64,000 nucleotides of DNA, from the NCBI RefSeq assembly GCF_030915445.1, contig NZ_CP133264.1, forward strand, positions 4,435,208-4,499,207. Direction: 5' to 3'. The DNA is from Clostridium sp. OS1-26 (GTDB lineage Bacteria > Bacillota > Clostridia > Clostridiales > Clostridiaceae). The stretch's first letter is position 1. Each line of letters opens with the position of its first letter. This document shows positions 53,581 through 62,302 of the stretch, one piece after another. A program made the translations under genes and the position numbers. A model generated the notes under the pieces. The model did not search any database. It was given only the letters and a program-made list of their open reading frames with translations, and was not told the origin of the DNA.

Positions 53581-54780
53581 CTAGATTAGACCTTTTCCTT
53601 CTTTAATGTTATTTATGAGTCTTGGCACTATTTCATATAAATCCCCTACTATTCCATAGTGAGCTACATTGAATATAGAAGCTTTAGGATCTTTGTTTAT
53701 AGCGACTATACAATCTGAATTATTCATACCTGCAGCAAATTGAACTGCTCCTGATATCCCACAGGTTATTATTAATTTTGGCTTTACTGTTCTACCGCTT
53801 AACCCTATTTGTTTTTTAGCATCTGCATATCCGGCTTCAATTAAAGGCCTTGTTACTGCTACTTGAGCTCCAAGTAAATCAGCAAGTTCTTTTATCATTT
53901 CTAAATCTTTTTCTGATTTTACTCCTCTTCCTGCTGCAACTATTACATCAGCTTCGGATATGCTTGATTCTAATTCTTTATTTGTTATTTTTAATACACT
54001 AATATTTGAAGCAAGCTTTGATTTGCTCATCTCTGCAACAGTTATTTTTCCAGATGTTTCTGCTGATCTTTCTGGGGCATCCATAACCTTATATCTCACT
54101 GTAGCAAGCTGTGGTCTGTTATTTGGGTTTATAATTTGTGCCATAATGTTACCGCCAAAGGCTGGTCTTATTTGTACTAAATCAGTATTTTCTTTCATAT
54201 CAAGTATTGTACAATCAGCGGTAAGTCCTGTCTTAAATCTTGCAGCTACTCTTGGTGCAAGGGATCTCCCTACTGTTGTTGCTCCCACTAGCAATGTAGA
54301 TGGTTTTACTTTGTTTATAAAATCTTCCATTGCTGCAGTATATGGTTCTATTCTGAAGTCTTTTAATTCTTCATAATCATATACAAATACTTCATCTACT
54401 CCATAATGTAGAAGTTCCTGTGCCTTATCTTTAATATCATGTCCAACAAATACTGCATATACTGGATAGTTTACTTTTGATGCTAATTCTCTTCCCTTTC
54501 CAATTAATTCATAAGTTACAGAGTGAATGTTACCTTCCACGTGGTCAACATATACTGCTACACCCTTCCAAAGACTTTTGTCTATTTGAGGGATCTCCTC
54601 TTCTACAAATTCCATCACTCCTGCTGGACCCTTTTTAACACATAGCTTACACATCTTACATCCAGCATTTACTTCTATCTTTCCGTCCTTTTCTTCAATT
54701 GCACCAAATGGACATACTTTTACTAAATCTTCTATAATTGAAGGAGTTAACTTCTCCGCATTTACTATTAATTTACCCAC
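53581..54780 (-). CDS. etfA: Electron transfer flavoprotein alpha subunit with ferredoxin domain
   Basis: 399 residues. An N-terminal ferredoxin-like part (about 1-60) has KVCPFGAIEE and CKMCKLCVKKGP. The EtfA core follows, and the C-terminal FAD site reads SGRTVKPKLIITCGISGAVQFAAGM and IVAINKDPKASIFNVAHYGIVGD. The extra cluster domain is typical of bifurcating EtfA partners such as LctC. GGGAGGAATAAAA fixes a GTG start at 54780, so the true N-terminus is (M)GKLIVNAEKL. It accepts or gives electrons to LctD through FAD. Confidence 0.93.
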   Translation of the reverse strand: MGKLIVNAEKLTPSIIEDLVKVCPFGAIEEKDGKIEVNAGCKMCKLCVKKGPAGVMEFVEEEIPQIDKSLWKGVAVYVDHVEGNIHSVTYELIGKGRELASKVNYPVYAVFVGHDIKDKAQELLHYGVDEVFVYDYEELKDFRIEPYTAAMEDFINKVKPSTLLVGATTVGRSLAPRVAARFKTGLTADCTILDMKENTDLVQIRPAFGGNIMAQIINPNNRPQLATVRYKVMDAPERSAETSGKITVAEMSKSKLASNISVLKITNKELESSISEADVIVAAGRGVKSEKDLEMIKELADLLGAQVAVTRPLIEAGYADAKKQIGLSGRTVKPKLIITCGISGAVQFAAGMNNSDCIVAINKDPKASIFNVAHYGIVGDLYEIVPRLINNIKEGKGLI

Positions 54781-54880
54781 TTTTATTCCTCCCAACTTGT
54801 ACTATGGTTAATTATTAACATTTAATTTGATTTATGTGGCTAGACATCAGTCCAGTTTGAAAATATTATTACTGATTATA

Positions 54881-55669
54881 TTATATAAACTTTAATTCTT
54901 TAAGCTTTGCAGTTAATTTATCTGCAAGTTCTTCTCCGTTTCCATTCCACATTTCTTTATCTGTATTTACTGCTGGTGGAAATATTCTTTCGACTTGTGT
55001 TGGAGATCCATTTAATCCATACATCTTTTCATTCTGATCTTCAAAATCCTTTAAACTAAGCATTTTTACTTCTCTATCTTTTGTAGCTAGTTTTTTTCTG
55101 TATGATGGCAGCCTTGGCTGAAATATATCTTTTTCTACTGTTAGTAAGCAAGGAAACTTTACTTCTGCTACTTCTATTGTATTTGGCATATCCATTTCTA
55201 CTATTAATGAATCAGTATTTAATTTCTCTATTTTCAATACATTTGCTATATGTGGTATTCCAAGGTATTCTGCCATTTCTGGTCCTACTTGAGCTGTGTC
55301 ACCATCTGTTGTTTGTTTTCCGCAAAGTATTAAATCTATATTTCCCATCTGTTTTACGCCTTGAGAGATAGTATATGATGTAGCTAAAACATCTGCTCCT
55401 GCAAATTTTCTGTCTGAAAGAAGAACTCCTTCATCTGCACCCATCATATATGCTTCTTTTATAACTTCTGCAGCTTGAGGTGGCCCCATGCTTATTACTT
55501 TTACAGTTCCGCCAACCTGTTCTCTTATTCTTAGTGCTGTTTCCAGAGCATATAAGTCATATGGATTCATCTTTGAATCTACTCCATCTCTTTTCAATAC
55601 TCCTGTCACTGGGTCCACTTCTACTTTTGTAGTTCCTGGCACTTGTTTAATACATACTAATATATCCAT
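54881..55669 (-). CDS. etfB: Electron transfer flavoprotein beta subunit
   Basis: 262 residues. [43 protein letters not shown] and [28 protein letters not shown] are the EtfB signatures. In bifurcating complexes EtfB carries the second FAD near the NAD site. GGAGGTATAAAA precedes the ATG. It lies in operon order lctP-larA-etfB-etfA-lctD. Confidence 0.94.
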   Translation of the reverse strand: MDILVCIKQVPGTTKVEVDPVTGVLKRDGVDSKMNPYDLYALETALRIREQVGGTVKVISMGPPQAAEVIKEAYMMGADEGVLLSDRKFAGADVLATSYTISQGVKQMGNIDLILCGKQTTDGDTAQVGPEMAEYLGIPHIANVLKIEKLNTDSLIVEMDMPNTIEVAEVKFPCLLTVEKDIFQPRLPSYRKKLATKDREVKMLSLKDFEDQNEKMYGLNGSPTQVERIFPPAVNTDKEMWNGNGEELADKLTAKLKELKFI

Positions 55670-55707
55670 TTTTATACCTCCATAAACTTATATTAAAGTT
55701 TTCATAG

Positions 55708-56982
55708 TTATCTAACTATAACTGATACACCATCAGGTATTACAGCTACTTTTGCATCTTTACCTTTTATGTCATAGGCCTTATTTAATGCTTCTTCAAA
55801 GGAAAAAGCATGTTCCATATGCATATTCTTTATCATTATCGGATCACACATATCCGTAACCATTATAACTGTATACTTATTAAGCATTCTAGCTAGAATC
55901 TGAAACTCCCATTGATCTGGTACCGTTTCATTTCTTGGCACTTTGGCTATTCTATCTAACAATTCTGCTGGTGATTTTGCATCTGCTAAATTATCATAGA
56001 AAGATTGGCCTCCATGTCCATCATTACAGGCAGCAACCATAATAATTACTCCGCCTTCTTTGCAAGTAGCTTCAGCAGCTGTCATTCCTTTAACCGCTTG
56101 GTAAATATTTTGATCCAGCGGATATCCGCCGTTAGTTGAAACTACTATATCTGCATTAACCTTATCTATTTTTGAAAGTTCTAATACAAAATTACATCCT
56201 TGTTCATGTGCACGTTCTCTATGTCCAGCAAAGGCATTTATTACTTTCTTTTCGCTATCTACTACCACATTTAGTATAAATGCAAGCTGTGCTTTTTCTG
56301 CTGCATATAGCATGTCTTTGTGAATAGGGTTATTTTCAAGTATTCCTGTTCTAGCATGTGGGCTTGCTATAAATTCTGAGCAGTGGTTTGCCATTACAGT
56401 TTTTGCTGATGCAATGCCAGGTAATACACTTTTTCTACCACCGGAGAACCCTGCAAAGAAGTGAGCTTCAATAAATCCTTCTGCAATAAGCAATTCTGTT
56501 TCTGCCGCTAGCTTATTTATTATAAGCTCTCCACCAGAAGGTAAAACTCCTATCTTTACTAAACTGCTATTGTCCGTTGAATCATGTATTATAATTTGCT
56601 CTTTTTCTACTATTTCCTCACCAAATTTATTTATAAGCTCATCTTTTGTAGTTGCTCTGTGGAATCCAGTTGCTATGAGTATTTTTATATCAATATTAGG
56701 GTTAGCTTTTCTTATTCTTCTGAGCAGTATGGGCATTGTTACTTTACTTGGTACTGGTCTTGTATGATCGCTAGTTATGATAACCATGTTATTTTTATCT
56801 TTAACTAGCTCCTCAAGTTTAGAACTATATATAGGATTGTCTAAAGCATTTTCAACAATTTGCTGCTGGGTTAATTCTGTTTTATATTTCTCTGCCTTTG
56901 ACTCTAAAATCCCAACCAAGTTTTTATCATTAACTTCTACCTCCCACATTTGTTTGTGATAAGGTATTTTGATTTTTGCCAT
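55708..56982 (-). CDS. larA: Nickel-dependent lactate racemase (LarA)
   Basis: 424 residues. LarA interconverts L- and D-lactate, which lets a D-specific or L-specific dehydrogenase use both. Signatures: VIITSDHTRPVPSKV, IATGFHRATTKDEL with catalytic His, and FIEAHFFAGFSGGRKSVLPGIASAKT. It needs the nickel-pincer cofactor made by LarB, LarC and LarE, whose genes are not in the window. AAGGAGGTAAATCAT precedes the ATG. Confidence 0.93.
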   Translation of the reverse strand: MAKIKIPYHKQMWEVEVNDKNLVGILESKAEKYKTELTQQQIVENALDNPIYSSKLEELVKDKNNMVIITSDHTRPVPSKVTMPILLRRIRKANPNIDIKILIATGFHRATTKDELINKFGEEIVEKEQIIIHDSTDNSSLVKIGVLPSGGELIINKLAAETELLIAEGFIEAHFFAGFSGGRKSVLPGIASAKTVMANHCSEFIASPHARTGILENNPIHKDMLYAAEKAQLAFILNVVVDSEKKVINAFAGHRERAHEQGCNFVLELSKIDKVNADIVVSTNGGYPLDQNIYQAVKGMTAAEATCKEGGVIIMVAACNDGHGGQSFYDNLADAKSPAELLDRIAKVPRNETVPDQWEFQILARMLNKYTVIMVTDMCDPIMIKNMHMEHAFSFEEALNKAYDIKGKDAKVAVIPDGVSVIVR

Positions 56983-57066
56983 ATGATTTACCTCCTTATT
57001 ATGATGAACGAATTTACATAATATTAATTAAGTTAAATTATTATCTCTTATACTAATAATTAATTG

Positions 57067-58575
57067 TTAAAACCCAAATATAGGACCTGCAAAGTACGCT
57101 ATAATACCTAGAACGATTACATATACTATGCAGAATTTAAGTGTTGCATTTAATATTTTGCCCTCGGCACCTGTAAGTCCTGTAGCCGCTGTAGCAACTG
57201 CAATACTTTGTGGTGATATCATTTTACCTGCTGTAGCTCCACCTGTATTTGCTGCTGCCAGCCAATAAGAGTTCAATCCTAAAGACTTAGCTGCTTCTAC
57301 CTGAAGCGGTCCAAACAATATATTAGCAGAGGTATCACTACCGGTTACAAAAGTCCCAAGAGCTCCTATTATAGGTGATATTACTGGATACGCATGTCCT
57401 GTAACTGCAACTAAAACTACTGCTATAGATTTAATCATCCCACTGTAGCTCATAACTTTTGCCAATGATACTATTGCTACTATTGTGATAGCTGACTTAG
57501 TCATCTGTTTAGCCGTTTTTCCAAGGATTTTTAATATTTCACTGAATTTAGCACCTTGTATTAATCCTCCCATAATTCCTGCTATAATAATTAGTGATCC
57601 AGGATTGTTAATCCAAACAAAGGTATACGAGTGATATATTTTAACTACGGTACTTATTTTAGATAAATTTTTACTTATTCCTGGGAACAATGAACTTGTA
57701 AATATTATAACTATAAATACTAGTATAAATGGAACCCATGCCATAAATCCTTCTCTGAAAGATATTTGATCAATATCTTTAGCTGCTTTATCCTTATGGA
57801 AGATTTTAGCCCAACCTATAGTTACAGCTAAACATACTACGGAACCAAGTATTGCTGGAAGTTCAGCGCCAATATATTTAGCCGCTAACACTTCTGGTAT
57901 AGCGAAAGATAGTCCAGATATTAATGCTATTCCCCAAACTCCTTTGATTGCTTTAACACTTTTACCAGTAAGCATTACTAACACAACTGGTACAATAACA
58001 ATTAACAATGATAACTGTAAGCCTACTGCATAACTTAGCATATTAGGATCCAAATTTGTAAGTTTAGCGAGAGTTGATACTGGAAGCCCTATAGCGCCAA
58101 AAGCTGTTGGCGTTGTATTTGCTATTAAACATATGATTGCAGCAAATATGGGATCAAATCCAAGTGCCGCCATAATACTAGCAGGAATTGCAACTGCTGT
58201 CCCGAAACCTGCAATAGCTTCAAGGAATCCACCAAATCCCCATGCAAGTATAAGAACCAAGATTCGCTGGTCAGTTGTAATACCAGTCATCATATTTTTT
58301 ATTAAATCCATACTTTTTGTATATATGGATAAGTTGTAGATAAATACTGCTGCAATTATTACTACAATTATAGGCCAAATAGCGTTAGCTGCTCCTTCCA
58401 CTCCTGCCTTTATAGCGTCTACTGCAGGCATTTTCCATACTGCAATTGCTAATAACAGGGTTATCCCTAAAGTGATTGGTGTTGCTTTATGACCTGGTGT
58501 CTTTAATACTCCTAGTGAAACCATAAGCCAAACTATAGGTATTAACGCAATAAAAAACAGTAAATACATATTCAT
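57067..58575 (-). CDS. lctP: L-lactate permease (LctP family)
   Basis: 502 residues with 12 or more membrane segments. GVLKTPGHKATPITLGITLLLAI at the start, WGFGGFLEAIAGFGTAVAIPASIM and TGSDTSANILFGPLQ are LctP signatures. It imports lactate with protons and is the first gene of the lactate operon. GGGGGATAAAA precedes the ATG. It is controlled by the operators in front of it. Confidence 0.95.
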   Translation of the reverse strand: MNMYLLFFIALIPIVWLMVSLGVLKTPGHKATPITLGITLLLAIAVWKMPAVDAIKAGVEGAANAIWPIIVVIIAAVFIYNLSIYTKSMDLIKNMMTGITTDQRILVLILAWGFGGFLEAIAGFGTAVAIPASIMAALGFDPIFAAIICLIANTTPTAFGAIGLPVSTLAKLTNLDPNMLSYAVGLQLSLLIVIVPVVLVMLTGKSVKAIKGVWGIALISGLSFAIPEVLAAKYIGAELPAILGSVVCLAVTIGWAKIFHKDKAAKDIDQISFREGFMAWVPFILVFIVIIFTSSLFPGISKNLSKISTVVKIYHSYTFVWINNPGSLIIIAGIMGGLIQGAKFSEILKILGKTAKQMTKSAITIVAIVSLAKVMSYSGMIKSIAVVLVAVTGHAYPVISPIIGALGTFVTGSDTSANILFGPLQVEAAKSLGLNSYWLAAANTGGATAGKMISPQSIAVATAATGLTGAEGKILNATLKFCIVYVIVLGIIAYFAGPIFGF

Positions 58576-58603
58576 TTTTATCCCCCAATAGAAATAGGTA
58601 ATA

Positions 58604-58614
58604 TGGTATGACCA
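58604..58614. promoter_or_regulatory. GntR/LldR-type operator next to lctP
   Basis: TGGTATGACCA matches TGGT-N3-ACCA, the operator pattern of FadR/LldR-family repressors. It lies about 30 bases before lctP, just downstream of a possible extended -10 (TGCTAGAAT on the minus strand, 58627-58635). A repressor here would block transcription. Confidence 0.65.
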
Positions 58615-58700
58615 TTGATTGATTCGATTCTAGCATAATATTCAGACTATTTCTATAATAGTTATTTCGTTAACACCATCTCGAAAATTGGGGAGATTTC

Positions 58701-58714
58701 TGTAAACGTTATAC
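58701..58714. promoter_or_regulatory. Possible cre (CcpA) site
   Basis: TGTAAACGTTATAC agrees with the cre consensus TGWAANCGNTNWCA at all defined positions except the last two. It is about 125 bp before lctP. Confidence 0.35.
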
Positions 58715-58926
58715 TAACAGTGTTTATATTTAATTATTTATAGTAAAAATTTTTTTAAAATTTTAAAAAAATTCTCTGAAGCTATTAAGTGAGGTTATTA
58801 AATTAACAGATATGTTAAAAATACTATTAACTAAATAATTAAAGCTCCAGATTTTTAAAGGGATAAAACTTATCTTTGATACTGTATATTTAATTGAATT
58901 CACGTTAGAAAACATTGGTGGTAGTA

Positions 58927-58937
58927 TGGTATTACCA
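58927..58937. promoter_or_regulatory. Second GntR/LldR-type operator
   Basis: TGGTATTACCA is a perfect TGGT-N3-ACCA site, within a larger inverted repeat (GGTGGTA and TTACCAC). It is 323 bp from the first operator, so looping between two repressor dimers is possible. The rest of 58576-59127 is AT-rich with no gene. Confidence 0.65.
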
Positions 58938-59127
58938 CTAATGTTATAATATCATATTATTTATTATATTTCTATAATTGTTATCAAAATAACAATTATT
59001 TCGAATTGTTAAAATATATTTTAGCATAAAAATATTCTATATAAATTACAATTGATCATTTAAAAGAAAATAATAAGTAAAATAGACTAGAATACTAACT
59101 AGTTATTTTCTTTCAGATGGCTTAAAT

Positions 59128-59170
59128 AAAAGGATATCAGTTTTTTAATAATAAACTGATATCCTTTTAA
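59128..59170 (-). terminator. Intrinsic terminator of the gntR gene
   Basis: AAAGGATATCAGTTT (59128-59142) pairs perfectly with AAACTGATATCCTTT (59153-59167). It separates the regulator from the lactate operon on the same strand. Confidence 0.9.
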
Positions 59171-59175
59171 AAGCT

Positions 59176-59895
59176 TTAAAAATCCTTATAGTATTCATTT
59201 GCAAAATCCAAATGCTTTTTCATGGCTTCTGCCGCTTTCTTTGAATTATGAGCTCTAAGAGCTTCATATATATCCTCATGTTGCTTAGACAATACTTCTC
59301 TATTATTTTCATCAACAAGTATTCTTTTTCTTGCTTCTTTTATGAATGAATCCATTAGAGAAGATATGGCATTTAAAATGTTAACAATTAAAAAATTTCT
59401 AGAAGCTTGTGCTATTTCATAGTGAAACTTTTTATCTATTTTAACATTGTCGCTTTCATTATTAGAACCTTTAAATGCTTTTATTAATATTTCTATACTA
59501 TCTAGTCCTTCATCTGAAATTCTTTGAGCTGCGAGTGCTGCAGTCTCAACTTCAAGTATTTTTCTAATCTCTATAATTTCAGCAGGAGTGCTTTCCTGAA
59601 GCATAAACATTATTGATAAAGGTTCAAACAAGCTATTCTCTACATTATTTCGTATATAATTGCCTTCGCCCTGTCTACATTCTATTAATCCTATAATTTG
59701 AAGTGCTCTTAAGGCTTCTCTTATAGAAGTTCTGCTCACTTGAAGGTGTTCAACTAACTCCCTTTCAGAAGGCAATTTATCTCCTTTTTTAAGATTGCCA
59801 TCTACAATCATACTTTTAATTTGCTCTATTACTTGCTCATAAACCTTTGTACTTTTTATTGGTTTAAACAATTTAATCAAACCCCTTATCTCCAT
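59176..59895 (-). CDS. GntR-family (FadR/LldR type) lactate operon regulator
   Basis: About 239 residues. The winged helix GNLKKGDKLPSERELVEHLQVSRTSIREALRALQIIGLIECRQG is the FadR-subfamily DNA-binding domain. The FCD ligand domain follows (MFMLQESTPAEIIEIRKILEVETAALAAQRI, DKKFHYEIAQASRN, LSKQHEDIYEALRAHNSKKAAEAMKKHL) with metal-type His and Asp. It lies beside the lactate operon with matching operators, so lactate is the likely ligand. The start is ambiguous: ATG at 59895, or TTG codons at 59880 or 59871 after AAGGGG. Confidence 0.92.
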   Translation of the reverse strand: MEIRGLIKLFKPIKSTKVYEQVIEQIKSMIVDGNLKKGDKLPSERELVEHLQVSRTSIREALRALQIIGLIECRQGEGNYIRNNVENSLFEPLSIMFMLQESTPAEIIEIRKILEVETAALAAQRISDEGLDSIEILIKAFKGSNNESDNVKIDKKFHYEIAQASRNFLIVNILNAISSLMDSFIKEARKRILVDENNREVLSKQHEDIYEALRAHNSKKAAEAMKKHLDFANEYYKDF

Positions 59896-59922
59896 ACAAA
59901 ATTAATCATATATAGTATATAA

Positions 59923-60594
59923 TTATTCCCTAATTGCCACTAGTTCAGTGTCGAAAGTATTATTCCAATTAGTATATATATGAAATAAGCTTACAACGTC
60001 CTGTTCATTATACAAGAGAATTTTTTCTTTTTTCTCTTCAGGCATTCTAATTATATAGTCATTATCTTTTATAATTTTACTAAAAGTCTTAGCTAGATTA
60101 GATCCACTTATTACTTCTGTATCTCTAAAGATATTAAATTGTCTTTCTAAAGATTTTAATCCTATAGAAGTATTATTTTCTTTTTCATATTGTTTTTGCA
60201 GGTCAATTTGGGTAAACTTTTCTTCAATAGCCAAGTCAACGTTATATTTTTGGAATAGATAATTAATTACTGTAAAATCGTTATTACCTGAAAAAGTGAC
60301 AATATATTTTTTATTATATTTGGTTCTCATTAGATTAAAATAGTCCTTTGCAAGAAATAATATGCTTTTTACATCCATTTTATTTTCTATCATATATTGA
60401 GTTACTTCTAACTTATGCTTTTGTTCATCATAATAACAACAACCAAAAACACCTACACAAATTGGTTTTTTATAAATATAATGCTCTAGGTCAAAAAAAA
60501 TGGCCTCCTTGTACAGATGGCTATCTCCATCTATAACTAAAGAATTTTCTTCAGTTAGTTTTTCAACCTCTATGCTATTATGTCTTTCTATCAC
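59923..60594 (-). CDS. DnaQ-like exonuclease domain protein (YprB/RNase H-like)
   Basis: 223 residues of the RNase H-like, DEDDy 3'-5' exonuclease fold. The first acidic pair is in FFDLEHYIYKKP (residues about 34-45), the second Asp in VTFSGNNDFTVINYLF and the YxxxD ending in LLYNEQDVVSLFHIY. YprB-type proteins are often next to helicases, but here the gene stands alone. It probably degrades single-strand DNA or RNA ends (inference). Confidence 0.75.
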   Translation of the reverse strand: MIERHNSIEVEKLTEENSLVIDGDSHLYKEAIFFDLEHYIYKKPICVGVFGCCYYDEQKHKLEVTQYMIENKMDVKSILFLAKDYFNLMRTKYNKKYIVTFSGNNDFTVINYLFQKYNVDLAIEEKFTQIDLQKQYEKENNTSIGLKSLERQFNIFRDTEVISGSNLAKTFSKIIKDNDYIIRMPEEKKEKILLYNEQDVVSLFHIYTNWNNTFDTELVAIRE

Positions 60595-60686
60595 TATACC
60601 ACTCTTTTCTAAATTAATTGTGCAAATTACTATGTTGTTATATTATATCACTTTTTCATATAAAGTTACATATAATATACTTTAAA

Positions 60687-61411
60687 TTAGAATATGTCAA
60701 TGCAATCTGCATTAAGATTATATACTACATCTTTTCTTTCAACTATAATTTGTACTCTTTTCTTAATTTCTTCGTCATTTAAAACCTTCTTTAAAATTTC
60801 TCGAGTAGGATTTACGCATACAGGATACTTAACCATCTGCATCATTGAAAAATCTCCTGCTGTGTCACCGTATGCATAACTTTGAGATATATCGATATTA
60901 TATTTTTTTATTAACTCATCAATAGCGTTTCTCTTACTTTCACTATCCCACATTGGAAGAACCTCACCAGTATATACTTCATCTTTATCCATCAAGTATA
61001 TTGCTCCCTTGTAATCATCAAAACCGTGTTTTATGGCCATTTCTCTAACAAGTTCTGCAGGGCTTCCAGAAACGGTTATAACTTTATGACCTCTTTCTTT
61101 ATGCCATTTTATTCTATCTCTAGTGAAGGTATAAACCCTATCTCCTTTTTGAGATACCACATTTCGTGCTATGAATTCTATTTGTGATTTGTGAAGACCT
61201 TTTATTGCTTCTATATATATATCTGCCATCTTTAACAAATAATTATCATAGTTTCCTTGTCGTTTATCCCATTTTTCATACTCAGGCTTTACTTCTTTAT
61301 ACCATCTGTCTGAAGGTATTATCTCATATTTTACAAGTTTTTTAAAAACTTCAGCAATTAATCCTTCTCTATACAAAGTGCCATCAATATCAAAAAAGCT
61401 GCTATATTCAT
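60687..61411 (-). pseudogene. HAD-superfamily hydrolase (SerB-like IB), N-terminal frameshift
   Basis: About 241 residues after repair. The HAD motifs are FFDIDGTLYREG (motif I), VITVSGSPAELVREMAIKHGFD (motif II), and AYGDTAGDFSMMQMVKYPVCVNP (motif IV), as in phosphoserine phosphatase relatives. AAAGGAGGAG lies eight bases before ATG 61411, which reads MNIAAF and then goes out of frame. One A missing in the run at 61392-61397 explains this; repaired, it reads MNIAAFFDIDGT. A GTG at 61439 is in frame but has no ribosome binding site. The substrate is a small phosphate ester of unknown kind. Confidence 0.82.
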
Positions 61412-61436
61412 GTTTTTCTCCTCCTTTTAGTCGAAA

Positions 61437-61461
61437 CACTGGGTAATTTGCTTGTTTCCCT
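61437..61461. repeat. Dispersed short repeat, copy two
   Basis: CACTGGGTAATTTGCTTGTTTCCC here matches 21427-21451 with few differences. Both copies are just upstream of minus-strand gene starts. Confidence 0.6.
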
Positions 61462-61570
61462 AAAAATAACCATATATAATATTATTAAAATCAATATATG
61501 CTAATATAGTATAATGTTACACCTAAAAATAGATTATTCCAACTACAATTTTTTTAATTAAAATTTGCCT

Positions 61571-61616
61571 AAAATAAGCCTCAGATAAAATTATTATTCT
61601 ATCTGAAGCTTATTTT
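61571..61616 (-). terminator. Intrinsic terminator of metNI
   Basis: AAAATAAGC-TCAGATA at 61571-61587 pairs with TATCTGA-GCTTATTTT at 61600-61616, interrupted by one mismatch. Confidence 0.85.
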
Positions 61617-61657
61617 ATACAATAACTACTGATATATCGCCTAATATAAGTTTTCTT

Positions 61658-62302
61658 CTATTTTATAAGTTTTTTATAGAGTATATTTCCTAAGCTTTGA
61701 AAAGCTTGAACCAAAAATATAAGCATTATTACAGTATAAATCATAACATCTGTTTTAAATCTATAATAACCATAATTTACAGCAACAGCACCTAGTCCAC
61801 CACCGCCAACGGCACCAGCCATAGCGGAATAGCCTACGACACTTATTACAGTTAATGTTATTCCAAGTACTATAGATGGCATAGCTTCCTTAAGCATAAC
61901 TTTGAAGATTATCTGAAGGTTGCTGGCCCCAAAAGATTTTGCGGCTTCTATTACTCCAGAGTCTACTTCCTTCAAAGAAGACTCTATTACTCTAGCAGCA
62001 AAAGGCGCTGCAGCAATTGTTAGTGGAACTATAGCCGCGGTTGTTCCAATTGATTTACCAACTACAAGTTTAGTAAATGGAAATATTGCAATCATTAATA
62101 TTATAAAAGGAAATGACCTTAATAAATTTATAACAGCATCAAGAACTTTATGAACATTCTTATTGGGTTTTAACCCGACCTCTTGTGTTAAGATTAACAA
62201 AACTGCAGGTATAAATCCTAAAATTACTGCCAACACAGTAGAAACACAGACCATATATAAAGTTTCTGCTAAAGCAGGAAATAATATTTCATTAAATAAC
62301 AT
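61658..62302 (-). CDS. metI: Methionine ABC transporter permease
   Basis: 214 residues with five membrane segments. The ABC contact loop ESSLKEVDSGVIEAAKSFGASNLQIIFKVMLKEAMPSIVLG is typical of MetI, as is VGGGGLGAVAVNYGYYRF. It is the membrane channel of the MetNIQ importer for methionine. The start follows the metN stop immediately. No metQ gene is next to it. Confidence 0.95.
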   Translation of the reverse strand: MLFNEILFPALAETLYMVCVSTVLAVILGFIPAVLLILTQEVGLKPNKNVHKVLDAVINLLRSFPFIILMIAIFPFTKLVVGKSIGTTAAIVPLTIAAAPFAARVIESSLKEVDSGVIEAAKSFGASNLQIIFKVMLKEAMPSIVLGITLTVISVVGYSAMAGAVGGGGLGAVAVNYGYYRFKTDVMIYTVIMLIFLVQAFQSLGNILYKKLIK

